From: an uncultured Collinsella sp.
GTDB taxonomy: Bacteria > Actinomycetota > Coriobacteriia > Coriobacteriales > Coriobacteriaceae
Reading direction: 5' to 3'
Length of the DNA stretch: 64,000 bases
Assembly: GCA_905199225.1 (NCBI GenBank)
Contig: CAJKFS010000005.1
Location: 1 to 64,000 of the forward strand
Below the pieces are notes generated by a model, which was not told the origin of the DNA, did no database searches, and saw only the letters and a list, made by a program, of their open reading frames with translations. Below, piece after piece: positions 8,769 through 17,479 of the stretch. A program made the translations under genes and the position numbers. Position 1 is the first letter of the stretch, and the number at the start of each line of letters is the position of its first letter.

Positions 8769-8888
8769 CGACCGGGCGAACGCCCAGACCGCGCGCCGCC
8801 GCGCGCAACACATGGCACATCTGGTGGCAGAGGGCGACAGACCACCGTGCGCATAGGAAAAGGCCGGATTTGAAAGTTAGGAGCAATC

Positions 8889-10232
8889 ATGGCCAGTGAC
8901 AATGGAAAGAGCTTCCTCGACAAGTTTGCCGAGGTCTCTGCGAAGGTGGGAAACCAGGTTCACCTGCGTTCCCTGCGTGACGCCTTCGCGACCATCACGC
9001 CGCTCTATATCCTTGCGGGTATCGCGGTTCTTATTAACAACGTCGTGTTCCCCCTGTTCCCGCTCGATGCGGCGGGCCTTGCCAACCTTCAGACGTGGGG
9101 TTCGGCAATTACGCTGGGCACCCTCAACGTCTCTGCCATTATCTTGGCCGGATTGATTGGCTACAGCCTCGCTAAGAACAAGCGTTTCGATAACCCGCTC
9201 GCTTGCGTGGTCGTCGCTATCTCTGCTTTCGTCATCATGATGCCGCAGCAGATCACCGCCACGCTTGCCGCCACGAGCCCGCTGCTCACCGACAAGATCA
9301 CCTCCGCCGAGGTCACGGGCGCCCTTTCGACTGCCAACACCGGCACCAACGGTCTGTTCTCGGCCATTATCATCGCCCTGCTTTCCGTCTCGCTCTTCAT
9401 CAAGATTTCTGGCGTCGAGAAGCTCAAGGTTAAGCTGGGCGAGGGCGTGCCCCCCGCGGTCTCCAACTCCTTCAACGTCATGATCCCGATGCTGCTCAAC
9501 CTCGCGATCTTCGCTCTTGCCGCAGCCCTGCTCGCCGTGTGCGCCGGCACCGATCTGTGCGCCATCATCTCCACGTGCATCTCCAACCCGCTCAAGAGCA
9601 TCATGAACGCCGGTCCGTGGGCTGTTATCCTCATCTACACCCTTGCTAACCTGCTGTTCTGCGTCGGTATTCACCAGTCCACCATCTCTGGCGCTACCGT
9701 CGAGCCGATCCTGACCATGCTCATCGTCGACAACATGGCTACCTTTGCCGCCGGTGGCACCATCCAACCCGATCACTACATGAACATGCAGATCGTTAAC
9801 AGCTTTGCCCTCATCGGCGGCTCGGGCTGCACCCTCATGCTTCTGCTCGACACGCTCCTGTTCTCCAAGAACAAGGCTTCCGAGACCGTTTCCAAGATGG
9901 CTATCCTGCCTGGTCTGTTCAACATCAACGAGCCGGTTATCTACGGTTACCCCATCGTGTACAACCTGCCGCTCATGATCCCGTTTGTCCTCCTTCCCGA
10001 CCTGTTCATCGGCATCACCTATGGCCTTACCTGCGCAGGCATCATCAGCCCCTGCATCGCCCAGGTGCCCTGGACTATGCCTCCCGTCATCAATGCCCTG
10101 CTCGCTACGGGCTTTGACTGGCGCGCCGGCGTGTGGCAGGCTCTCGAGATTGTCATTGGCATGGCCGTCTACCTGCCCTTCATGAAGATTTCCGAGAAGG
10201 CAATCGCCAAGCAGGAGGCTCTTGCCGAGTAG
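8889..10232 (+). CDS. PTS lactose/cellobiose-family permease, IIC
   Basis: A 447-residue membrane transporter of the lactose/diacetylchitobiose/cellobiose PTS family. It has about ten hydrophobic segments and the conserved regions VGIHQSTISGATVEPI and FNINEPVIYGYP, the latter being the hallmark NEP loop of this IIC family. It moves a beta-glucoside inward while the separate IIB protein phosphorylates it. There is no fused IIB domain. AGGAG precedes the ATG. It lies 120 bases after the GH1 gene and about 160 bases before IIB, with a GC-rich hairpin in the second gap. Confidence 0.93.
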   Translation: MASDNGKSFLDKFAEVSAKVGNQVHLRSLRDAFATITPLYILAGIAVLINNVVFPLFPLDAAGLANLQTWGSAITLGTLNVSAIILAGLIGYSLAKNKRFDNPLACVVVAISAFVIMMPQQITATLAATSPLLTDKITSAEVTGALSTANTGTNGLFSAIIIALLSVSLFIKISGVEKLKVKLGEGVPPAVSNSFNVMIPMLLNLAIFALAAALLAVCAGTDLCAIISTCISNPLKSIMNAGPWAVILIYTLANLLFCVGIHQSTISGATVEPILTMLIVDNMATFAAGGTIQPDHYMNMQIVNSFALIGGSGCTLMLLLDTLLFSKNKASETVSKMAILPGLFNINEPVIYGYPIVYNLPLMIPFVLLPDLFIGITYGLTCAGIISPCIAQVPWTMPPVINALLATGFDWRAGVWQALEIVIGMAVYLPFMKISEKAIAKQEALAE

Positions 10233-10261
10233 AACGCCTAACGTTCGTCCCTTTCACCGTT

Positions 10262-10292
10262 GCGGGCACCGGTACGCGGTGCCGGTGCCCGC
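10262..10292 (+). other. Intercistronic hairpin between IIC and IIB
   Basis: Perfect 11-bp GC-rich arms at 10262-10272 and 10282-10292, without a following T-run. It may stabilise the mRNA ends or set different expression of the membrane and soluble PTS parts. Confidence 0.55.
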
Positions 10293-10392
10293 GGCTCTCT
10301 CCCTTGTGTAAAGATGCAGGGGGTGGGCACAATAGCCGCAAGGAATAAAACCAGTCGTCGTCTGCGCGCCGCGCAGTTATAAGGAGGAAACC

Positions 10393-10695
10393 ATGAAGAA
10401 GATCATGCTCTGCTGCAATGCCGGTATGTCCACGAGCCTGCTGGTCCAGAAGATGCAGGCCGAGGTTGCAAACCGTGGTCTGGATATTGAGGTCGAGGCT
10501 CGTCCCATGAACGAGGCCCACGATCACCTGGGCGAGTGCGACATGTTGCTGCTTGGCCCGCAGATCGGCTACACCAAGGGCGATTTTGAGAAGGAGGCCG
10601 CCGGCCGTTTCCCGGTCGAGGTCATCAACATGGTCGACTACGGCCGCATGAACGCTGCCGGCATCATCGACCACTGCGTCAGCGTGATGGGCTAG
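10393..10695 (+). CDS. PTS lactose/cellobiose-family IIB
   Basis: A 100-residue cytoplasmic phosphocarrier. The N-terminal KIMLCCNAGMSTSLLV is the IIB phosphate loop, in which the second Cys of CC is expected to be phosphorylated by IIA. It then passes the phosphate to the sugar bound to IIC. AAGGAGG lies upstream of the ATG. Its TAG stop abuts the next reading frame, consistent with translational coupling to IIA. Confidence 0.93.
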   Translation: MKKIMLCCNAGMSTSLLVQKMQAEVANRGLDIEVEARPMNEAHDHLGECDMLLLGPQIGYTKGDFEKEAAGRFPVEVINMVDYGRMNAAGIIDHCVSVMG

Positions 10696-10704
10696 GTGCT
10701 CCGC

Positions 10705-11037
10705 ATGGAGGATATGAACGAACTGCAGATGACCTGCTTTGAGATCATCAGCTACGTCGGTACCGCCAAGAGCATGTACATCAATGCCGTGCAAAAGGCC
10801 AAGGAGGGCGATTTTGGCGCCGCCGAGGAACTTATCAAGCAGGGCGACGAGGCCTATAACGGTGGCCACGATGTTCACATGGGGCTTCTGAAGAAGGAGG
10901 CCAACGGTGAGCGTAACGGCGAGGCTCCGTTGATTCTGCTGCATGCCGAGGACCAGATGGCCGGCACCGAGACCATGCGCGTCATGGCCACGGAGCTCAT
11001 TGAGGTTCACAAGCAGCTGCAGGCACTTCAGGCCTAG
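10705..11037 (+). CDS. PTS lactose/cellobiose-family IIA
   Basis: A helical IIA protein of about 110 residues that takes phosphate from HPr and gives it to IIB. LLHAEDQMAGTETM corresponds to the usual HAxDHLM active-site stretch: the first His is kept, but the second His of the usual DHLM is Gln here. The start is uncertain. A GTG at 10696 directly follows the IIB stop, and ATGs at 10705 and 10714 are also in frame. None has a strong Shine-Dalgarno, which fits coupling to IIB. It is the last gene of the cassette; a terminator lies at 11184. Confidence 0.85.
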   Translation: MEDMNELQMTCFEIISYVGTAKSMYINAVQKAKEGDFGAAEELIKQGDEAYNGGHDVHMGLLKKEANGERNGEAPLILLHAEDQMAGTETMRVMATELIEVHKQLQALQA

Positions 11038-11183
11038 TCGGCGCTATCGCCGCGATGGACCGTGCGGTCCAACAGACAACACAGTCCCTTTGACGGGCGC
11101 CAGGAGTCTCCGCCTCCCGGCGCCTTTATATTTGGCGAAGGCCCTGCGTGACCTTTTGAGCGGTCGTTTACGTTTTCACAGAT

Positions 11184-11225
11184 AAAACCTGCCAAAACAA
11201 ACCTGTCCCTTTTTGGCAGGTTTTT
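11184..11225 (+). terminator. Rho-independent terminator of the beta-glucoside cassette
   Basis: Arms 11184-11197 and 11211-11224 form a perfect 14-bp stem ending in TTTTT. An extra hairpin with arms of the type GGCGCC near 11097-11124 lies just upstream. The left arm and loop match the dispersed CCTGCCAAAACAAACC repeat also seen at 7310. Confidence 0.8.
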
Positions 11226-11278
11226 GCCTTGGGAGCGGTACCATACAGGCAATGTTTAAACGAGAAAGGTGGGCTCCC

Positions 11279-12232
11279 ATGGAACCTAAGCAGTATTACA
11301 TCGGCATTGACGTCGGCGGCACTTCGGTTAAGGAGGGCCTGTTCGACGAGGACGGCAACCTGCTGGCCAAGGCCAGCGTGCCCACGCCTCCCATCGTTGA
11401 CGCCGCGGGCTTTTCCGCAGTGACCGAGGCCATCGACCAGGTGGTCGCCAAGGCACGGATTCCGCGTGCCTTTGTGGCGGGCATTGGCCTGGCCGTTCCG
11501 TGCCCCATCCCGGCATCGGGCGATGCCAAGGTCAAGGCCAACATCGCCATTAACCTGCCCGAGCTGAGGATCGCCATTCAAAAGCACTGCCCCGACGCGG
11601 TCGTTAAGTACGAGAACGATGCCAACGCCGCTGCCATGGGCGAGGCCTGGCTCGGTTCTGCCAAGGGCGTGCAGAACGTGGTGATGGTCACCATCGGTAC
11701 CGGCGTGGGCGGCGGCGTTATCGTTAACGGCGATGTGGTATCGGGCGTTGTGGGCGCCGGCGGCGAGATTGGCCACATGTGCCTGAACCCGGCCGAGGAG
11801 CGTACCTGCGGCTGCGGCGGCCATGGCCACCTGGAGCAGTATTCCAGTGCCACCGGCGTGGTGAGCAACTACCTTGCCGAGTGCAAGAAGGCGGGCGTCG
11901 AGCCCATCGAGCTCACCGGCCCCTCAGATTCCAAGGACGTGTTCCAGGCCTGCCGCGAGGGTGACAAGCTGGCGCTGGCAGCTGCCGATACCATGGCCGA
12001 CTACCTCGGCCGCGCTCTGGCGCTTATCGCCAACGTGGTCGACCCCGAGATGTTCCTGATCGGTGGTGGCGCGTCCGCTTCGGCCGATGTCTACCTCGAC
12101 GCCGTTCGCGAGCACTTCCAGCGCTACGCGCTTTCCGCCTCGCGTGAGACGCCCATTAAGGTCGCCTCGCTCGGAAACGACGCCGGCATCATCGGTGCCG
12201 CCTACGTAGCCCTGCGCGCCGCTGGCAAATAG
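11279..12232 (+). CDS. ROK-family glucokinase
   Basis: A 317-residue cytoplasmic sugar kinase. The N-terminal ATP phosphate motif is GIDVGGTSVKEGLF. VTIGTGVGGGVIVNG and GAGGEIGHM follow, then the ROK zinc-binding signature CGCGGHGHLEQY. It would phosphorylate the free glucose released by the GH1 step. The frame is open upstream, but AGGTGG seven bases before the ATG at 11279 and the family N-terminus fix the start. No HTH domain is present, so it is an enzyme and not a ROK repressor. Its own transcription unit starts after the terminator at 11225. Confidence 0.92.
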   Translation: MEPKQYYIGIDVGGTSVKEGLFDEDGNLLAKASVPTPPIVDAAGFSAVTEAIDQVVAKARIPRAFVAGIGLAVPCPIPASGDAKVKANIAINLPELRIAIQKHCPDAVVKYENDANAAAMGEAWLGSAKGVQNVVMVTIGTGVGGGVIVNGDVVSGVVGAGGEIGHMCLNPAEERTCGCGGHGHLEQYSSATGVVSNYLAECKKAGVEPIELTGPSDSKDVFQACREGDKLALAAADTMADYLGRALALIANVVDPEMFLIGGGASASADVYLDAVREHFQRYALSASRETPIKVASLGNDAGIIGAAYVALRAAGK

Positions 12233-12241
12233 CTGGTACAA

Positions 12242-12295
12242 GGGGGCCAGGTTACTTTGCACCAACACGGTGTAAAAGGGACAGCCTTGGCCCCC
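12242..12295 (+). terminator. Long hairpin after glucokinase gene
   Basis: GGGGGCCA near 12242 pairs with TGGCCCCC ending at 12295, and the inside also pairs (TTTGCACC with GGTGTAAA). There is no T-run. It includes the 18-base repeat shared with 1988-2010. Confidence 0.5.
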
Positions 12296-12398
12296 GTGCC
12301 TGCCCCAAAATATGCCGTGGCCCTTCCGTCTGCGAAGGCTCGGCATCGGCGTGCTACCATAGCTACGTCCAAGTACACATATCAAGTGGAGGATATCC

Positions 12399-13322
12399 AT
12401 GGCAAACGTTCTTGTCTTTGGTCACCAGAACCCCGATAACGACGCCATCATGAGCGCCGTCGTCCTGTCCCAGCTGCTCAACCAGGTTGAGTATGCCGGC
12501 AACACCTACGAGGCCTGCGCCCTTGGTCAGCTTCCGGCAGAGTCCGCCAAGCTGCTCGCCGACGCCGGTATCGCCGAGCCCCGCGTGATCGAGTCCGTCG
12601 AGGCCGGTCAGCTCGTCGTCCTCACCGACCACAACGAGTCCGCCCAGTCCGTCGCCGGTCTTAAGGACGCCACGGTCTTTGGCGTCGTCGATCATCATCG
12701 CATCGGCGACTTCGAGACCGCCGGCCCGCTGCACTATATCTGCCTGCCCTGGGGCTCCAGCTGCACCATCGTCACCAAGCTCGCCGGCGTGCTCGGCGTT
12801 GAGCTTTCCGACGTCCAGGCCAAGCTGCTGCTCTCGGCCATGATGACCGATACGCTCATGCTCAAGAGCCCCACCACCACCGATGTCGACCGCGCCGTCG
12901 CCGCCAAGCTCGGCGAGCAGGTGGGCGTCGACCCGGTCAAGTTTGGCATGGAGGTCTTCCTTACCCGTCCGTCCGGCTCCTTCACCGCAGCCGAGATGGT
13001 CGGCAACGACATCAAGATGTTCGAGCCCGCCGGCAAGAAGCTGCTCATCGGCCAGTACGAGACTGTCGACAAGAGCCGCGCGCTCGGCATGATCGACGAG
13101 ATCCGCGAGGCCATGCGCGCCTACGCCGCCGAGAAGGGTGCCGACGGCATTGTCCTGTGCATCACCGACATCATGGAGGAGGGCTCGCAGGTCCTGCTCG
13201 AGGGCGAGACCGAGGCCGCTCAGAAGGGCCTGGGCATTGCCGACGAGCACGACGGCGTCTGGATGCCGGGTGTCCTCTCCCGTAAGAAGCAGGTCGCTGC
13301 CCCCATCATGGCCGCCTGCTAG
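12399..13322 (+). CDS. ppaC: Manganese-dependent inorganic pyrophosphatase, family II
   Basis: A 307-residue cytoplasmic enzyme hydrolysing pyrophosphate. Family II (DHH) signatures are all present: FGHQNPDNDAI at the N-terminus for Mn ligands, VVDHHRIGDF (the DHH motif), MMTDTLML, and the C-terminal substrate motif SRKKQV. The length matches the Bacillus/Streptococcus type without CBS domains. GTGGAGGA precedes the ATG. It is monocistronic, with a strong terminator 20 bases after the stop. Confidence 0.96.
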   Translation: MANVLVFGHQNPDNDAIMSAVVLSQLLNQVEYAGNTYEACALGQLPAESAKLLADAGIAEPRVIESVEAGQLVVLTDHNESAQSVAGLKDATVFGVVDHHRIGDFETAGPLHYICLPWGSSCTIVTKLAGVLGVELSDVQAKLLLSAMMTDTLMLKSPTTTDVDRAVAAKLGEQVGVDPVKFGMEVFLTRPSGSFTAAEMVGNDIKMFEPAGKKLLIGQYETVDKSRALGMIDEIREAMRAYAAEKGADGIVLCITDIMEEGSQVLLEGETEAAQKGLGIADEHDGVWMPGVLSRKKQVAAPIMAAC

Positions 13323-13341
13323 GTTTAGTTGACCAAACGCC

Positions 13342-13381
13342 ACGACCGGATCGCGGACGCCCCGCGCTCCGGTCGTTTTTT
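13342..13381 (+). terminator. Terminator after ppaC
   Basis: Perfect nine-bp arms at 13342-13350 and 13368-13376, followed by a run of seven T residues. Confidence 0.85.
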
Positions 13382-13589
13382 GTGCACGGCGCCGCGTCGT
13401 CTCTTGGACAGGTGTGCCCGTGCCGTTGAGCAAATAATGTTCAACCTGTGGTTCCGCTTTTCGGCCACGCCTGCGTGCTTGTCGTGCAGGGTAGGCTAGA
13501 TGCAAGCGTAATACGTTAGAGCGCGGCGCCGCCACTTGGGCGGGCCGTGCTTTTTTAAGACGGGAGCCATCCCGTGAAAGGAGCCGCCC
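13382..13589 (+). promoter_or_regulatory. nhaA leader with terminator-like hairpin
   Basis: Between the ppaC terminator and nhaA lies a 208-base leader. At 13521-13550 a stem of seven plus five base pairs is followed by TTTTTT (13551-13556), the form of an intrinsic terminator 33 bases before the gene. A smaller hairpin at 13560-13575 sits just before the ribosome-binding site, and a short inverted repeat (GTTGA...TTCAAC) is at 13425-13445. This layout fits a transcription attenuator, but I do not recognise a known riboswitch. Confidence 0.45.
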
Positions 13590-14948
13590 ATGGCAGCAAC
13601 TGAGCAGCTGTTCAACGTTCGTGAGCGCAAGCGCTTTGAGCGTCACGATATCTGGGAGCGTATCGCCGAGAACGGCACGATTTCCGCCGCCGTCATGGTC
13701 TTCGCCGCCATCGCCGCCGTAATTTGCGCCAATACCGATGCCTACGAGGCCATCCATCACTTTTTGGAGACCCCGTTGTATGTGGGTCTGGGCAACCTTA
13801 CGGCCGGTCTCACTGTTGAGCTTTTCGTCAACGACTTCCTCATGGCGATTTTCTTTTTGTTGGTGGGCATTGAGCTTAAGTACGAGATGACGGTCGGCGA
13901 GCTCAAGAATCCGCGTCAGGCCATGCTTCCCATGCTGGCGGCCGTGGGCGGCGTCGTCGTTCCCGCCTGCATCTACCTGATCTTTAACCATGCCGGCGCC
14001 CACAACGGTTGGGCCATCCCCATGGCAACCGATATTGCCTTTGCGCTGGGCGTGCTGTCGCTTTTGGGCAATCGCGTGCCCAACGGCGTGCGCGTGTTCT
14101 TCTCGACGCTCGCCATCGCCGACGACCTCATCTCTATCGCCGCCATCGCCATCTTCTACGGTCAGAGCCCCAATCCGTTTTGGTTGGGCGCCGCCGCGCT
14201 TATGACCTGCGCGCTCGTGTGGCTCAACAAGACGCAGCATTACCGCCTTGCCCCGTACTCGGTACTGGGCCTGCTGCTGTGGTTCTGCATGTTCAAAAGC
14301 GGCGTGCACGCTACGCTTGCCGGCGTCATCCTGGCCTTCACCATTCCGGCCAAGTGCGGCGTTAAGCTCGATAGCCTTACCGATTGGCTGGGCGAGTGCC
14401 TGCCGTTGCTCGATGACCGCTACGACGATGAGGCGCACATCTTGGGCCAGCATGACTTTACCGTCTCGACCACCAAGGTCGAGCGCGTCATGCACCGCGT
14501 GACCCCGCCGCTCATCCGCATGGAGCGTCTGATCTCCACGCCGGTCAACTTTGTGATCCTGCCGATCTTTGCGTTCGTGAACGCACAGGTTCGCCTGGTG
14601 GGCGTGGACATGAGCACGCTGCTCACCGACCCGGTGACGCTCGGCGTGTACTTTGGCATGCTGCTGGGCAAGCCGATCGGCATCTTTGGCATGACGTTCG
14701 CCTTGGTCAAGCTCAAGGTCTGCGAGCTGCCGCACAATGTCAACTGGCACATGATTGCCGGTGTGGGCATTCTGGGCGGTATCGGCTTTACCATGTCGAT
14801 TCTCATCAGCGGCCTTGCCTTCCCGACGGCCCAGTTTGAGGTTCTGGCTGCCAAGGCCGCCATCCTTGCCGGTTCGGTCACCGCTGCCGTGCTCGGCATG
14901 ATCTACATGAGCGTGGTCTGCAAACACCCCGCGCCCAAGGGCGAATAA
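13590..14948 (+). CDS. nhaA: Na+/H+ antiporter NhaA
   Basis: A 452-residue inner-membrane antiporter exporting sodium in exchange for protons. Landmarks are LVGIELKYEM, TDIAFALGVLSLLG and the ion-binding LAIADDLISIAAIAIFY, whose DD pair corresponds to the two catalytic aspartates of Escherichia coli NhaA. GIGFTMSILISGLAF lies near the C-terminus. A hydrophilic loop of about 70 residues around positions 260-300 (containing DDRYDDEAHILGQHD) is longer than in E. coli. AAAGGAG precedes the ATG. The upstream hairpin and T-run suggest control by attenuation. Confidence 0.95.
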   Translation: MAATEQLFNVRERKRFERHDIWERIAENGTISAAVMVFAAIAAVICANTDAYEAIHHFLETPLYVGLGNLTAGLTVELFVNDFLMAIFFLLVGIELKYEMTVGELKNPRQAMLPMLAAVGGVVVPACIYLIFNHAGAHNGWAIPMATDIAFALGVLSLLGNRVPNGVRVFFSTLAIADDLISIAAIAIFYGQSPNPFWLGAAALMTCALVWLNKTQHYRLAPYSVLGLLLWFCMFKSGVHATLAGVILAFTIPAKCGVKLDSLTDWLGECLPLLDDRYDDEAHILGQHDFTVSTTKVERVMHRVTPPLIRMERLISTPVNFVILPIFAFVNAQVRLVGVDMSTLLTDPVTLGVYFGMLLGKPIGIFGMTFALVKLKVCELPHNVNWHMIAGVGILGGIGFTMSILISGLAFPTAQFEVLAAKAAILAGSVTAAVLGMIYMSVVCKHPAPKGE

Positions 14949-14988
14949 GAGCGCAAAAACCGGGGCCGGACGCGCCCCCGGATACCCT

Positions 14989-15220
14989 CGTGTGCAAAAA
15001 ACGCCGTTTGTGAGTACTGTCACAAACGGCGTTTCATTTTATGCACGAAAAATAATGGACATAATCATGCAATCTGTACGTTAACGAGTAATCGCTTGAC
15101 TCCAATTTGGCGACAGCTACCGCTCGGAAAGAAAATTCAGGCGCAAAAACGCCGATTTGGGGCCTGAATCGCTGCTACTAAAAAGGTAACAGTACTCATA
15201 TTTGCTCTTTTTTGCACACG
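14989..15220. mobile_element. MITE-like element, copy A
   Basis: A 232-base non-coding element whose ends are related inverted repeats of about 45 bases: the right end 15172-15220 reads, inverted, like 14989-15030 (shared CGTGTGCAAAAAA and TGAGTACTGT blocks). The left end has a further 15-bp perfect hairpin (14999-15013 with 15020-15034). A second copy with similar ends and some shared interior is at 29507-29727. No transposase is visible in the window, so a non-autonomous element is inferred. Confidence 0.6.
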
Positions 15221-15235
15221 GGCCCGATGACTGGG

Positions 15236-15490
15236 TTATTCCACGGTGCCGTAGACGGCGCCCCAGCCGTGGGCGGCCAAGGCGGAGTTGAGCTGGTCGC
15301 AAAGCGATTGGCGGTCGTAGTAGCCGGGCGGCAAAAGGTTCACGATTTCCATGAGGTCGGGTGCCAGGTCCAAGATTTCGGCCTGTACGATGAGATCCAG
15401 GCGGTCGATGGCGTGGCGGTCGTAAAATAGCCCGTCGACCAGGCGCTGTAGGTCGCCGAATTCTTCGGCCTGGAACGATCCGTACTCCAT
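15236..15490 (-). CDS. Small conserved-looking protein of unknown function
   Basis: An 84-residue acidic soluble protein that I do not recognise. It starts MEYGSFQAEEFGDLQRLVDG and has a C-terminal HGWGAVYGTVE. There is no membrane segment, Cys cluster or clear motif; the composition suggests a small helical protein. I use the ATG at 15490 because AAGGAGG is four bases upstream; the longer frame to 15520 lacks this. It is divergent from the aminotransferase gene and convergent with nhaA, with the MITE-like element directly after its stop. Confidence 0.7.
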   Translation of the reverse strand: MEYGSFQAEEFGDLQRLVDGLFYDRHAIDRLDLIVQAEILDLAPDLMEIVNLLPPGYYDRQSLCDQLNSALAAHGWGAVYGTVE

Positions 15491-15592
15491 AGTGCCTCCT
15501 TGGGCGCCCCACGCCGGCATGCGCGGCGATTCGTAATTTATTGCGATGGACTTAATCTATCACGGCTTCATACCGTTGCGGCGGTGGCGGTC

Positions 15593-15598
15593 TATACT
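15593..15598 (+). promoter_or_regulatory. Probable -10 box of aminotransferase promoter
   Basis: TATACT lies 43 bases before the start codon in the divergent gap. No convincing -35 box is seen at the standard distance. Confidence 0.35.
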
Positions 15599-15640
15599 TA
15601 GACGAACTGCAACGTACCGCTTCGCGAAAGGTCGCACCCC

Positions 15641-16945
15641 ATGCAGACGATCTACCAGAAGATGGAAACCACCGAACTCGATGCCGCCATCGAGGCACTC
15701 AAAGCCGAGGTCGCCGAGGTCAAGGCCAAGGGCCTGGCGCTCGACATGGCCCGCGGCAAGCCGTCGCCCTCCCAGGTTGACATCTCTCGACCCATGCTCG
15801 ATATCCTCAATGCCGATGCCGATCTGCACGACGGCAACGTCGACTGCTCCAACTACGGCTGTTTTGAGGGCATTCCCTCGGCGCGCAAGCTGGCGGGGGA
15901 GTTCCTGGGTTGCCCCGCCGAGCAGACGCTCGTGCTGGGTTCGTCGAGCCTTTTGATCGAGCATGACATCGCCGGCATGTTCTGGCGCTGTGGCTCGTGC
16001 GGCAGCGAGCCCTGGGACGCCTACGAGGCCGCGCACGACGGCAAGAAGGTCAAGTTCCTGTGTCCCGTTCCCGGCTACGATCGCCACTTTGGCATCACCG
16101 CCGACTTGGGCATCGAGAACGTTCCCGTCGCGATGACCGATAACGGCCCCGACATGGACGAGATCGAGCGCCTCGTTGCCGCCGACGATTCCATCAAGGG
16201 TATCTGGTGCGTGCCCAAGTATTCCAACCCCACGGGCATCACCTTTAGCGAGGACACCGTGCGTCGCCTGGTCGAGATGCCCACGGCCGCGCCCGATTTT
16301 CGCATCTTCTGGGACAACGCCTACTGCGTGCACGACCTGTACGACGAGACCGACGAGCTCGCCAACATCTTTGACCTCGCTCGCGCGGTGGGCACCGAGG
16401 ACCGCGTGGTGGCCTTTGCCTCGACGTCCAAGATCACCTTCCCGGGCGCCGGCATCGGCTTTATCGGCGCGAGCCCCGCGGTCATCGCCGAGTTCTCCAA
16501 GCGCCTGAAGGCCGGCCTCATCAGCGCCGACAAGCTCAACCAGCTGCGTCACGTGCGCTTCCTTCCCACCATCGAGGCGGTCAAGGAGCACATGAAAAAG
16601 CATGCCGAGTTCCTGCGTCCGCGCTTTGAGGCCGTTGAGCGCAAGCTCACCGAGGGCTTGGGTAACACGGGTTGCGCCACTTGGACTCATCCCCATGGCG
16701 GCTACTTTGTGAGTTTTGATGGCCCCGAGGGCTCGGCCAAGAAGGTCGCCGCGCTTTGTGCCGACCTGGGCGTCAAGCTCACGCCGGCTGGTGCCACCTG
16801 GCCTTATGGCAAGGATCCGCGCGACACCAACATCCGCATCGCGCCGAGCTATCCCACGGTCGAGGACCTGGAGGCTGCGCTCGATGTGCTGGTGCTGGCT
16901 GTCAAGCTCGTCGCTGCCGAGCTTGCGCGTGCCGAGCGCGCCTAA
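15641..16945 (+). CDS. Aspartate aminotransferase, subgroup Ic type
   Basis: A 434-residue PLP enzyme transferring the amino group between aspartate and 2-oxoglutarate. It resembles the divergent class I aspartate aminotransferases known from Corynebacterium. MARGKPSPSQVD lies at the N-terminus, VPKYSNPTGITFSEDTV and FRIFWDNAYCVHDLYD in the middle, and ASTSKITFPGAGIGF holds the PLP-binding Lys; the C-terminal NIRIAPSYPTVEDL contains the carboxylate-binding Arg. GAAAGG lies upstream of the ATG. It is monocistronic. The substrate assignment is by family resemblance only. Confidence 0.85.
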   Translation: MQTIYQKMETTELDAAIEALKAEVAEVKAKGLALDMARGKPSPSQVDISRPMLDILNADADLHDGNVDCSNYGCFEGIPSARKLAGEFLGCPAEQTLVLGSSSLLIEHDIAGMFWRCGSCGSEPWDAYEAAHDGKKVKFLCPVPGYDRHFGITADLGIENVPVAMTDNGPDMDEIERLVAADDSIKGIWCVPKYSNPTGITFSEDTVRRLVEMPTAAPDFRIFWDNAYCVHDLYDETDELANIFDLARAVGTEDRVVAFASTSKITFPGAGIGFIGASPAVIAEFSKRLKAGLISADKLNQLRHVRFLPTIEAVKEHMKKHAEFLRPRFEAVERKLTEGLGNTGCATWTHPHGGYFVSFDGPEGSAKKVAALCADLGVKLTPAGATWPYGKDPRDTNIRIAPSYPTVEDLEAALDVLVLAVKLVAAELARAERA

Positions 16946-17011
16946 CGCGTAGGGCCCCGCAAGTCCGCGCCTAGTACTATCCGCACTTTCGATACGTAAA
17001 GGAGCGTATAC

Positions 17012-17326
17012 ATGGATTTGGGTATTTCAACCAACCCCACGCCAGAGCTCTACACCATTAAGGTAACCGGCGAGATCGATATCTCTAACGCCGATAGCCT
17101 GCGCAATGCCATCGACCTGGCGCTCGAGCAGCCCACCGAGGCCGTTGAGCTCGATTTTGCCCAGGTGAGCTACATCGATTCGACGGGCATTGGCGTGCTC
17201 GTGGGTGCCGCGCACCACGCGGTTGACCACGGCAAGCGCTTTAGCTGCACGAATGTGCAGCCCCCGGTGATGCGCGTGGTTCAGCTGTTGGGTGTCGACC
17301 AGGAGATTTCGATCACCGCTGCATAA
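17012..17326 (+). CDS. STAS-domain anti-sigma factor antagonist
   Basis: A 104-residue single STAS domain of the SpoIIAA/RsbV type. The hallmark VSYIDSTGIGVLVGA contains the Ser expected to be phosphorylated by a partner anti-sigma kinase. In its unphosphorylated state it would release a sigma factor by binding the anti-sigma factor. No kinase or sigma gene is adjacent, so the partner must be elsewhere. AAAGGAG precedes the ATG. It could instead serve another signalling role, since STAS domains are used broadly. Confidence 0.88.
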   Translation: MDLGISTNPTPELYTIKVTGEIDISNADSLRNAIDLALEQPTEAVELDFAQVSYIDSTGIGVLVGAAHHAVDHGKRFSCTNVQPPVMRVVQLLGVDQEISITAA

Positions 17327-17479
17327 TCTTTGCCCCCAAAAGGGCGTGCCATTTGGCATATGTTTGTGATGCGCTCGGACGTTTTGGCGTCCGGGCGCTA
17401 TACTTGACCGAATGAATAGACGAGTTCCGGCCGAATGGCGCGGTGCGGGCTCGACTCACATCGAGCCTTGGAGGTATGT

